Assembly: GCA_021797385.1 (NCBI GenBank)
Contig: JAJZZW010000108.1
Span: 1 to 6,655, forward strand
Source of the DNA: Thermoplasmata archaeon
Lineage (GTDB): Archaea; Thermoplasmatota; Thermoplasmata; Thermoplasmatales; Thermoplasmataceae
Length of the DNA: 6,655 nt
Reading direction: 5' to 3'
The notes beneath the pieces were generated by a model. The model saw nothing but the letters and a program-made list of their open reading frames with translations. It ran no database searches and was not told the DNA's origin. The position numbers were made by a program, and so were the translations under genes. This document shows positions 1 to 5,315 of the stretch, one piece after another; the first letter of the stretch is position 1, and each line of letters begins with the position of its first letter.

Positions 1-47
1 GATATTTCATTTGCCGGTTTTTTCAGTATCTTCTTCACTGTTTTCAT
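1..47 (-). CDS. N-terminal fragment of an unidentified gene running off the left edge
   Basis: Read on the minus strand from an ATG at 47-45, this gives 15 in-frame codons without a stop (MKTVKKILKKPANEI) before the window ends. A TATA-like element (ATTTATA, positions 77-71) lies about 27 bp upstream of the ATG, as for the other genes here, which supports a real leaderless start divergent from guaB. The visible residues are lysine-rich and basic. They are too few to name a family, so no function is proposed. The frame could be chance, but start codon plus promoter spacing make a real gene somewhat more likely than not. Confidence 0.5.
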   Translation of the reverse strand, partial: MKTVKKILKKPANEI

Positions 48-70
48 AATAATTGAAAATTAAATCATTC

Positions 71-77
71 TATAAAT
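71..77 (-). promoter_or_regulatory. Putative TATA box of the left-edge minus-strand gene
   Basis: Reads ATTTATA on the minus strand, centred about 27 bp upstream of the ATG at 47. That spacing would place transcription initiation at or next to the start codon. It is a weak motif in AT-rich DNA, supported mainly by the matching spacing at other genes in the window. Confidence 0.4.
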
Positions 78-145
78 ATGACATGGTAGGACAAAAATTA
101 AGTATTGGAAACTGGTAAGATATAAATTACCACTTATGAATAATC

Positions 146-152
146 TTAAATA
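146..152 (+). promoter_or_regulatory. Putative TATA box of guaB
   Basis: TTAAATA is centred 25 bp before the guaB ATG at 174 and there is no Shine-Dalgarno-like sequence between them, consistent with a leaderless transcript. A second TATA-like stretch (TATAAATTA, about 121-129) would instead give a leader of roughly 25 nt and is a possible alternative. Confidence 0.5.
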
Positions 153-173
153 GTCTATAAGTCTTACTTTTCC

Positions 174-1631
174 ATGTTTAAAGAAAAATTTCAAAATGTA
201 AAAGAAGGATATACATTTGATGATATGTTACTGAAACCTTTGCATTCATCAATAGAACCGAAAAATGCTGACGTTTCAAGCAGTTTTTCACGGCATATTA
301 AGGTCCGTATACCAATAATTAGCTCCCCAATGGATACTGTAACTGAAGACCCAATGGCAATAGCTATGGCACGATATGGTGCACTGGGAATTATTCATAG
401 AAATATGTCATCAAATGAACAGATAGAAATGATTAAAAAGGTTAAAAAAGAGGAGAGTATAATAATAAGGGATGTGTTTTCAATTGACCCAGAAACACCA
501 GTAAATGTTGCAAGGACACTGATGAAAACAAAGAATATTGCAGGGTTACCGGTTGTATCCTCAGGCAAACTTATAGGTATTTTAACAAAGAGGGACCTGG
601 AATTTTCAGATTCTGAAGGTCCTGTAAAGGATATAATGACCAAAGATGTTATAACTGCAGATCAAAATGTTTCTATAGAAGATGCTAAATACATACTATA
701 TAAAAATAGAGTTGAGAAACTTCCACTTGTTGATTCCCGCGGTAGGTTAATGGGATTGATTACAGCCAAGGATATTAAAACACGTGAAAAATTTCCAAAC
801 GCCTCTAGGGATGAACAGGGTCAGTTAATGGTAGGCGCTGCCATAGGCGCATATGATATAGACAGGGCAATAAATCTTGAAAAGGCAGGATCAGATTTCC
901 TGGTTATAGATACAGCACATGCCCATAACAATAATGTATTATCATCATTGAAGAAGATAAGAAAGGAAATAAGTATAGATATTATCGCTGGAAATATTGC
1001 GACTGCTGAAGCGGCAGATGACCTTATCTCAATCGGTGTCGATGGTCTACGTGTCGGAATCGGTCCAGGTTCGATATGCACCACAAGGATAGTTGCAGGT
1101 GTTGGCGTTCCACAATTAACAGCAATATCAGATGTGGCAGATGTGGCTTCAGGATCAGGTATACCGGTTATTGCAGACGGAGGTATAAGATACTCCGGAG
1201 ATATGATAAAGGCTCTTGCGGCCGGAGCTTCAACGGTCATGCTGGGGTCCTTGCTTGCAGGTACCGAGGAAAGCCCTGGAACTGAAATGATTATAAATGG
1301 TAGAAAATACAAGGCTTACCGTGGAATGGGATCCATAGGTGCAATTAAAGCTGGAAAATCAGACAGATACGGAAAGCTGGGAAACAATGAATTCATCGCT
1401 GAAGGAGTGGAAGGTTCAGTACCATACAGGGGCAAGGTTTCAGAGAATCTTTTCCAGTTTGTTGGTGGCATTAAAACAGGGATGGGATACCTGGGTGCTG
1501 CCAATATTCACGAACTCAGGGAAAAGGCAATATTTGTGAAAATTACAAACAACGGATTAAAAGAAAGCCATCCACACGACATTAGGATAGTTTCGGAACC
1601 ACCGAACTATCAGAATTCCGGAATTTACTGA
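174..1631 (+). CDS. guaB: Inosine-5'-monophosphate dehydrogenase
   Basis: Catalyses NAD-dependent oxidation of IMP to XMP, the committed step of guanine nucleotide synthesis, in the cytosol. The 485-residue protein has the full family layout. The N-terminal part of the (beta/alpha)8 barrel carries the TFDDMLL and SSPMDTVTE motifs (about residues 14-58). Two CBS domains follow at about 100-145 and 154-205. The second half of the barrel carries the IDTAHAH segment (246-251), the catalytic loop GIGPGSICTTR with nucleophile Cys302, and ADGGIRYSGD (334-343). The YRGMGS motif is at 382-387, and the flap carries the Arg398-Tyr399 pair that activates water in this family. All expected catalytic residues are present and the length is typical, so it should be active. 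The ATG at 174 is 25 bp after a TATA-like box and precedes the conserved N-terminal motif by a normal distance. CBS domains often bind adenine nucleotides and may give allosteric control. It is transcribed alone as far as can be seen. Confidence 0.97.
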   Translation: MFKEKFQNVKEGYTFDDMLLKPLHSSIEPKNADVSSSFSRHIKVRIPIISSPMDTVTEDPMAIAMARYGALGIIHRNMSSNEQIEMIKKVKKEESIIIRDVFSIDPETPVNVARTLMKTKNIAGLPVVSSGKLIGILTKRDLEFSDSEGPVKDIMTKDVITADQNVSIEDAKYILYKNRVEKLPLVDSRGRLMGLITAKDIKTREKFPNASRDEQGQLMVGAAIGAYDIDRAINLEKAGSDFLVIDTAHAHNNNVLSSLKKIRKEISIDIIAGNIATAEAADDLISIGVDGLRVGIGPGSICTTRIVAGVGVPQLTAISDVADVASGSGIPVIADGGIRYSGDMIKALAAGASTVMLGSLLAGTEESPGTEMIINGRKYKAYRGMGSIGAIKAGKSDRYGKLGNNEFIAEGVEGSVPYRGKVSENLFQFVGGIKTGMGYLGAANIHELREKAIFVKITNNGLKESHPHDIRIVSEPPNYQNSGIY

Positions 1632-1700
1632 AACTATTGTCTAAGCGACTGGTTTTCTGTAACATCTAATTTTAAAGTACAAATATTTAATATGAAAGCT

Positions 1701-1708
1701 TTTTATAA
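1701..1708 (+). promoter_or_regulatory. Putative TATA box (with BRE-like purines) of the 82-codon gene
   Basis: TTTTATAA is preceded by GAAAGC, resembling an archaeal BRE, and is centred about 24-25 bp before the ATG at 1729. It is one of the best promoter matches in the window. Its T-run (1700-1704) could also assist termination of the upstream guaB transcript. Confidence 0.55.
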
Positions 1709-1728
1709 CAATCTGTATTTTAATACGT

Positions 1729-1977
1729 ATGGATCAAACCGATATTATACGAATATTGCAGAACCATGAGATGACCCAGGTTCAAATAGCTGATAAAATA
1801 ATCGGGAAATATAGCACAGATGACAGATCAAAAGAGGGTTATTTAAAAATCGGAGCCCAGATACTCGTGGAAAATGAACTGGAATTCTTACTAAATGAAA
1901 TGGTTGAAGAGCATATTATTGGGATAAAAAGAACAAATAATGGGTTAATTGAACAGACATATTATTATAAACTCTAG
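1729..1977 (+). CDS. Small hypothetical protein, possibly a winged-helix DNA-binding protein
   Basis: I do not recognise this 82-residue protein. Its predicted shape resembles a small winged-helix domain. Two N-terminal helices (about 4-14 IIRILQNHEMT and 15-26 VQIADKIIGKY) look like the first helices of such a fold. A polar stretch with KEGYLKIG follows, then a helix (about 49-62, ELEFLLNEMVEEH), and finally a beta-hairpin-like tail (IIGIKRTNNG followed by EQTYYYKL). The pattern 'IIGIKR...TYYYKL' resembles the wing and last strand of MarR/ArsR-type repressors. However, the canonical recognition helix is displaced by an insertion, so DNA binding is inference. There is no signal peptide, membrane segment or cysteine. 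It has its own good TATA/BRE element and a normal coding look, so the gene is probably real although short. It lies between guaB and truD with spacers of 97 and 136 bp, so it is probably monocistronic, and its neighbours do not indicate a role. Confidence 0.75.
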   Translation: MDQTDIIRILQNHEMTQVQIADKIIGKYSTDDRSKEGYLKIGAQILVENELEFLLNEMVEEHIIGIKRTNNGLIEQTYYYKL

Positions 1978-2025
1978 CTTTACCGGCAGTGCCCCCAATT
2001 CCAATTTAAAACACAAACCTACCTG

Positions 2026-2030
2026 TTTTT
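2026..2030 (+). terminator. Possible T-run terminator after the 82-codon gene
   Basis: A run of five T residues 49 bp after the stop codon, inside the 136-bp spacer before truD. Archaeal termination commonly occurs at such U-runs without a hairpin, but the motif is short and the assignment tentative. I see no other gene or RNA in this spacer. Confidence 0.25.
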
Positions 2031-2084
2031 ATGCTATAATCAAGCATGACAAAAAAAGATAACTTATAGGAATCTTCCCAGTAC

Positions 2085-2093
2085 TTCAATATA
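2085..2093 (+). promoter_or_regulatory. Weak putative TATA box of truD
   Basis: TTCAATATA is centred 25 bp upstream of the truD ATG at 2114. The match is weaker than at the other genes. An alternative element (ACTTATAGG, about 2062-2070) preceded by an A-rich tract would start the transcript near 2092 and give a leader of about 20 nt. That leader would contain an out-of-frame ATG at 2107. Confidence 0.35.
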
Positions 2094-2113
2094 CGATAAA
2101 AGCATAATGCATA

Positions 2114-3358
2114 ATGGAAGATGCCAAAATAGGAATAGATGGGTATTCCACCACAACTCCCGGAATTAAGGGAGAAATAAAATATGGCCCTGAAAGTTTC
2201 ATTGTAAACGAAATTCCAATTAAAATACCAGAAAAGATTGATGGTAAGTATATTATACTGCAAATCAGGCTGACAAACTGGGACACAAATAAATTTTTGA
2301 TACATTTGGCGGATAGACTCCACATAAGCAATAAAAGGATAACATACGCCGGCACAAAGGATAAAACAGGAATAACCACCCAGTATTTCTGTATACACCT
2401 TCCGGGCAATATGGAAATAAATAATCTATCTATAAAAGATGTTGAGATAATTTCAAGTTTTCGCACCGATCACATGATAAAACTTGGAGATTTGCTTGGC
2501 AATGAATTTACAGTTACTGTCAAATCCGATGAAGACAGCACTGAAAAAATAAATGAAACCATAAATCAGATAATCAATAATCACGGTTTCCCCAACTTCT
2601 ATGGATTTCAGCGTTTCGGAAGCATCAGGGCAAATACCCACAAAATAGGAAAATTTATTCTGCAAAATAGATATTCAGACGCAGTAAAACTTTACATATA
2701 CGATCCAGAATTTGATACCGATGACTTCAGAAAACATTACGGGGAAACAGAGGATGTAGAACTTGCATTGAAAGAGTTTCCTGATCATCTAACCTTCGAG
2801 AGGGCTCTTCTCGGGTATATTTCCAGAGAAAAAACATACAATAACGCCTTCAGCGTTTTCCCGAGAAATCTTTCAATGCTTTTTATACACGCCTATCAGT
2901 CATACCTTTTTAATAGAATACTCAGTGTTCGCATGAAACTAACGGGAAACATGTACTCTGTTATGAATGGCGATCTTTTATATTCTGTTGACAAATATTG
3001 GAATCCAGATAAACGTGATTTAATACACGCTAACAAGTATAATATACAAAAATTAAGCAGGCTTTCTGAAGAGGATAAAATTAGAACTGTTATACCTCTT
3101 ATAGGATATAATACTGAACTATCCGGTGGGGCAGAGGGAGAAATAGAGGCACAGATTATGGAATCAGAAAATATTTCAACCAGCGATTTTGACATTTCCT
3201 CCAGCAGAAAATTAGGGTCATCCGGGGATTATAGAATTATGTCTGCATTGCCTGTTGATTTCAAAATTATTTCAAAAAATAAGGTTAATTTCTCCTTGGG
3301 TAAGGGAATATATGCCACATCACTCATGAGGGAGATAATAAAAGGAAATTTATATTAG
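2114..3358 (+). CDS. truD: tRNA pseudouridine synthase, TruD/Pus7 family
   Basis: Isomerises a specific uridine to pseudouridine in tRNA. The bacterial homologue modifies U13, and archaeal/eukaryotic Pus7-type enzymes also act on U13 and in some cases on U35 of tRNA-Tyr. The 414-residue protein shows the family signature YAGTKDKTGITTQ (78-90), in which Asp83 is the expected catalytic aspartate. It also has NFYGFQRFG (161-169), the HAYQSYLFN helix (259-267) and the C-terminal GIYATSLMRE segment (398-407). The N-terminal KYGPESFIVNEI (24-34) is also typical. The region between about residues 175 and 385 contains the TRUD insertion domain, which makes archaeal members longer than the roughly 350-residue bacterial enzyme, so the length fits. 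The ATG at 2114 is preferred because it precedes the conserved N-terminus and follows a TATA-like element, although that element is weak. The 3' end overlaps tbp on the opposite strand by 9 bp. Confidence 0.95.
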   Translation: MEDAKIGIDGYSTTTPGIKGEIKYGPESFIVNEIPIKIPEKIDGKYIILQIRLTNWDTNKFLIHLADRLHISNKRITYAGTKDKTGITTQYFCIHLPGNMEINNLSIKDVEIISSFRTDHMIKLGDLLGNEFTVTVKSDEDSTEKINETINQIINNHGFPNFYGFQRFGSIRANTHKIGKFILQNRYSDAVKLYIYDPEFDTDDFRKHYGETEDVELALKEFPDHLTFERALLGYISREKTYNNAFSVFPRNLSMLFIHAYQSYLFNRILSVRMKLTGNMYSVMNGDLLYSVDKYWNPDKRDLIHANKYNIQKLSRLSEEDKIRTVIPLIGYNTELSGGAEGEIEAQIMESENISTSDFDISSSRKLGSSGDYRIMSALPVDFKIISKNKVNFSLGKGIYATSLMREIIKGNLY

Positions 3359-3904
3359 TCCTACTTTCTGAAGTTCCTTTTTAACCTTTATCACAGCCTG
3401 TTCTATTTCACTCTCTTCCTTTGCACCGGTACACACTACTTTTCCGGATCCGAATAGAAGCAGCACAACTTTGGGTTCTTCTACCCTGTATACAAGTCCG
3501 GGGAACTGTTCTGGCTCATATTCAACGTTTTCAAGCCCCAGAGACATTGCTATGTCGGTAAGATTGAGGTCCGATTCAAGGTCGTATACAGCAACAATGT
3601 TCTGAACTATAATATCCGGATTATCATAAACCTCTATCTTTGCCTTTTTAAGCTTATCAATAATTATATCTATTGTTTTTTTTACATTTTCAAGATTCTT
3701 AGCTCCTGTACAGTTCACCTTTCCACTTCTAAAAATAAGTACAGCAGTTTTCGGGTCTTTTAATCTATATATCAATCCGGGGAACTGTTCGGGCTCATAT
3801 TCTGAACCCTCAAGCGCAAGTGCAATTTTGCTTAAATCCAGATGTTCCGCAAGTGAGGTTGATGCAACTATGTTTTCAATTGTTATCTTTTCCATTTCAC
3901 TCAT
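3350..3904 (-). CDS. tbp: TATA-box-binding protein (TBP)
   Basis: General transcription factor that binds and bends the TATA box and recruits TFB and RNA polymerase. The 184-residue protein consists almost entirely of the two TBP direct repeats (about 6-93 and 97-184), which form the saddle. Paired motifs in both halves are EYEPEQFPGLIYR / EYEPEQFPGLVYR, LIFRSGKVNCTGAK / LLFGSGKVVCTGAK and NIVAS / NIVAV. The four phenylalanines expected to intercalate in DNA are present at 41, 58, 134 and 151. There is no long N-terminal or C-terminal extension, as is normal for archaeal TBP. M1 is chosen because the strongest TATA/BRE match lies 29-36 bp upstream. M4 (at 3895) is a possible alternative. The gene's promoter region carries two tandem TATA-like boxes, which may suggest autoregulation (inference). 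Its last 9 bp are shared with the 3' end of truD on the other strand. Confidence 0.97.
   Translation of the reverse strand: MSEMEKITIENIVASTSLAEHLDLSKIALALEGSEYEPEQFPGLIYRLKDPKTAVLIFRSGKVNCTGAKNLENVKKTIDIIIDKLKKAKIEVYDNPDIIVQNIVAVYDLESDLNLTDIAMSLGLENVEYEPEQFPGLVYRVEEPKVVLLLFGSGKVVCTGAKEESEIEQAVIKVKKELQKVGLI
3497..3802 (-). repeat. Internal duplication in tbp with near-identical 27-bp segments
   Basis: Positions 3497-3523 and 3776-3802 match at 26 of 27 bases and lie 279 bp (93 codons) apart. They encode the EYEPEQFPGL segment in each half of TBP. The repeat reflects the ancient internal duplication of TBP, but the DNA identity here is much higher than in the rest of the two halves. Confidence 0.85.
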
Positions 3905-3919
3905 ATTAATCAGTATGTT

Positions 3920-3931
3920 TATATTTAAAGG
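3920..3931 (-). promoter_or_regulatory. Second TATA-like element in the tbp promoter
   Basis: Reading the minus strand, CCTTTAAATATA follows the main box almost immediately. It repeats the CCTTTA start of the upstream element (3942-3937) exactly 11 bp further on, and is centred about 21 bp before the ATG. It could be an alternative promoter or an extra TBP-binding site. Its function is inferred from sequence only. Confidence 0.35.
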
Positions 3932-3932
3932 G

Positions 3933-3946
3933 TATATAAAGGTTTT
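3933..3946 (-). promoter_or_regulatory. Strong BRE-TATA promoter of tbp
   Basis: Reading the minus strand, AAAACC (3946-3941, BRE-like) is followed by TTTATATA (3940-3933), an excellent match to the archaeal consensus. The box is centred about 32 bp before the tbp ATG at 3904, predicting a very short leader of roughly 6-9 nt. Confidence 0.65.
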
Positions 3947-3981
3947 AATTCAGTATATATATTAATTTCCTACAGACAAAT

Positions 3982-4284
3982 TTAATACATATTTAACTGC
4001 TCTTTTGCATAATCTGTCATCATTTCGGGATTCCATTGGGGATCCCAAACAAGTTCTATATCGGCAGCCTCCACATCTGCAAGATTTTCTACACATTTTT
4101 GAGCCTCTGAAAGAATCCACGGTGTTACCGGGCATGTAGGGGCTGTCATGGTCATTTTAATGTAAACCCTGTTATTTTCAGTAATTTCTACATCATATAC
4201 CAGTCCCAGATTAACCACATCCATACCGATTTCAGGATCCGCTACCTCCTTTAATGCCTCGAGAACCTCATCTTTTGTTATCAT
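3982..4284 (-). CDS. MIP18/SufT-like (DUF59) protein, probable Fe-S cluster assembly factor
   Basis: The 100-residue protein is a single MIP18 (DUF59/FeS_assembly_P) domain. Conserved features are DPEIGMDVVNLGLVYDV (16-32), the MTMTAPTCPV segment with the family's conserved Cys51, and the C-terminal WDPQWNPEMM (80-89). Family members such as SufT, PaaD and eukaryotic MIP18/CIA2 assist Fe-S cluster maturation or insertion in the cytosol. That role is known for relatives and inferred here. The open frame extends 11 codons upstream to 4317, but the ATG at 4284 is preferred. It begins the conserved domain, and a TATA-like box sits about 26 bp before it, so the longer start would overlap its own promoter. 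It lies 77 bp upstream of tbp on the same strand, but tbp has its own promoter, so co-transcription is possible yet unnecessary. It diverges from the EamA transporter. Confidence 0.9.
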   Translation of the reverse strand: MITKDEVLEALKEVADPEIGMDVVNLGLVYDVEITENNRVYIKMTMTAPTCPVTPWILSEAQKCVENLADVEAADIELVWDPQWNPEMMTDYAKEQLNMY

Positions 4285-4297
4285 AATACATTCAATG

Positions 4298-4329
4298 TTA
4301 AATACGTATTTAAACATTATTTAATGTTT
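4298..4329. repeat. Overlapping palindromes at the SufT-like promoter (candidate operator)
   Basis: TTAAATACGTATTTAA (4298-4313) is a perfect 16-bp palindrome. Partly overlapping it, AAACATTATTTAATGTTT (4312-4329) has perfect 8-bp inverted arms around a 2-bp centre. Together they cover the TATA/BRE region of the minus-strand gene. A dyad of this size over a promoter is typical of a dimeric repressor site, but AT-rich spacers produce some palindromes by chance. Confidence 0.45.
4307..4314 (-). promoter_or_regulatory. Putative TATA box of the SufT-like gene
   Basis: TTTAAATA on the minus strand, centred about 26 bp upstream of the ATG at 4284, consistent with a leaderless transcript. It decides the start choice for that gene. 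It is embedded in a perfect 16-bp palindrome (4298-4313, TTAAATACGTATTTAA). Confidence 0.55.
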
Positions 4330-4380
4330 TAATTTACTATGATGTACATTAACATTAATATATTGAAATAAAAAAAATTC

Positions 4381-4388
4381 TTTATTAA
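4381..4388 (+). promoter_or_regulatory. Putative TATA box of the EamA transporter gene
   Basis: TTTATTAA preceded by an A-rich tract (4371-4377), centred 22-23 bp before the ATG at 4407. A second, out-of-frame ATG at 4403 overlaps the start region, so the exact 5' end of the transcript would decide which one is used. Confidence 0.5.
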
Positions 4389-4406
4389 CCATTATTAATT
4401 TCATGT

Positions 4407-5315
4407 ATGGGTTTAAAGGGGGACATCGCTTTATTTGCAATTATGGTTACATCATGGAGTATCAACTATCCAGTACTCAAAATAGCTCTGAATTACACAA
4501 CACCATTCGTTCTATTATTTTACAGGATTCTATTTTCGTTTATCTTCATTTATATAATATTCAGACCTAAACTTCATTTAAAACTGTCACGGCATGATAT
4601 TATTCCCCTTTTCGTTCTTTCGCTGCTTGATGTGGTAATATGGATGGAATTATGGTTTGTTGCAGAAACAACCATTTCAGCTTCTCTTACTTCCATATTA
4701 ATATATACATACCCTATAATATCAACACTGATGGCAGTTATATTCCTGGGTGAACATTATAATAAATATGTGTTTGTTGGAATAATAATAGGCTTTACAG
4801 GTATAATAGTAATATTTTCTAATTCCCTGAAAGTAGGATTAAAACCAGGCATTGTAATTGCTATTCTGAGTGCCATTATGTGGGCTTTGGGAACAATGTA
4901 TTACATGAAATATCATACCAAGCGGGACAGGGAAACCACAAATTTTTACCAGTTCGGATTTGCAATACTTCCTGCACTATTAATAGCAGGAGTAGCTAAC
5001 CCGGACATTAACACATTTGAACTAACCCCCCTGCTTCTGGGACTTATACTTATAATGGCAATTCCGGGAACTGCAGTAGCGTATTATGCTTTTCTGCATT
5101 TGAACAGGAAATACGGCGTATCAACTGTATCTTCATTTCTATTTATTGTTCCTGCCCTATCAGTTGTATTTAGTTTTGTTATATTGGATGAAATACCAAC
5201 ATTAATTGAAATAGCCGGACTTTTAATGGTGGCAGCAGGAATATTTTTCTCCGCAAAGGGAACAAAGGTTAGAAGCACGGAAAAATATATTCATGCACGG
5301 AATTCCCTACCATAA
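4407..5315 (+). CDS. EamA-family (drug/metabolite transporter superfamily) permease
   Basis: Inner-membrane permease of 302 residues with about ten predicted membrane helices. They fall in two five-helix EamA repeats, roughly 6-26, 33-52, 64-86, 92-114 and 122-139, then 147-166, 180-197, 207-228, 237-259 and 265-283. The glutamates of the LGE motif (114-116) after helix 4 and of the equivalent DE (261-262) after helix 9 are at the positions typical of the family. So are the YP of helix 4 (102-103) and the VPALSVVFS segment of helix 9. The length is normal. Members export amino acids, metabolites or drugs, but the substrate cannot be read from sequence. The last 12 or so residues form a charged cytoplasmic tail. 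The final 25 bp overlap the 3' end of the PPAT-DUF84 gene on the other strand. The gene has its own promoter and is divergent from the SufT-like gene. Confidence 0.92.
   Translation: MGLKGDIALFAIMVTSWSINYPVLKIALNYTTPFVLLFYRILFSFIFIYIIFRPKLHLKLSRHDIIPLFVLSLLDVVIWMELWFVAETTISASLTSILIYTYPIISTLMAVIFLGEHYNKYVFVGIIIGFTGIIVIFSNSLKVGLKPGIVIAILSAIMWALGTMYYMKYHTKRDRETTNFYQFGFAILPALLIAGVANPDINTFELTPLLLGLILIMAIPGTAVAYYAFLHLNRKYGVSTVSSFLFIVPALSVVFSFVILDEIPTLIEIAGLLMVAAGIFFSAKGTKVRSTEKYIHARNSLP

Noticed and set aside
821..1312. 163-codon open frame antisense to guaB
   Set aside because: It lies wholly within the well-supported guaB gene, encodes a low-complexity Ile/Pro/Ser-rich product with no recognisable motif, and has no promoter. 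It is a shadow of codon bias.
1978..2113. Possible small RNA gene in the 136-bp spacer before truD
   Set aside because: I found no tRNA-like cloverleaf, box C/D or strong hairpin, only a short T-run and weak TATA-like elements.
2006..2466. Two overlapping open frames of about 130 codons antisense to the start of truD
   Set aside because: The products are hydrophobic and resemble membrane proteins only because the complement of AT-rich coding DNA yields Phe/Ile/Tyr codons. They overlap each other and the conserved truD catalytic motif region.
4403..4405. Alternative ATG just before the EamA start
   Set aside because: Its frame does not encode the transporter and shows no family similarity. 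The ATG at 4407 starts the conserved membrane protein.
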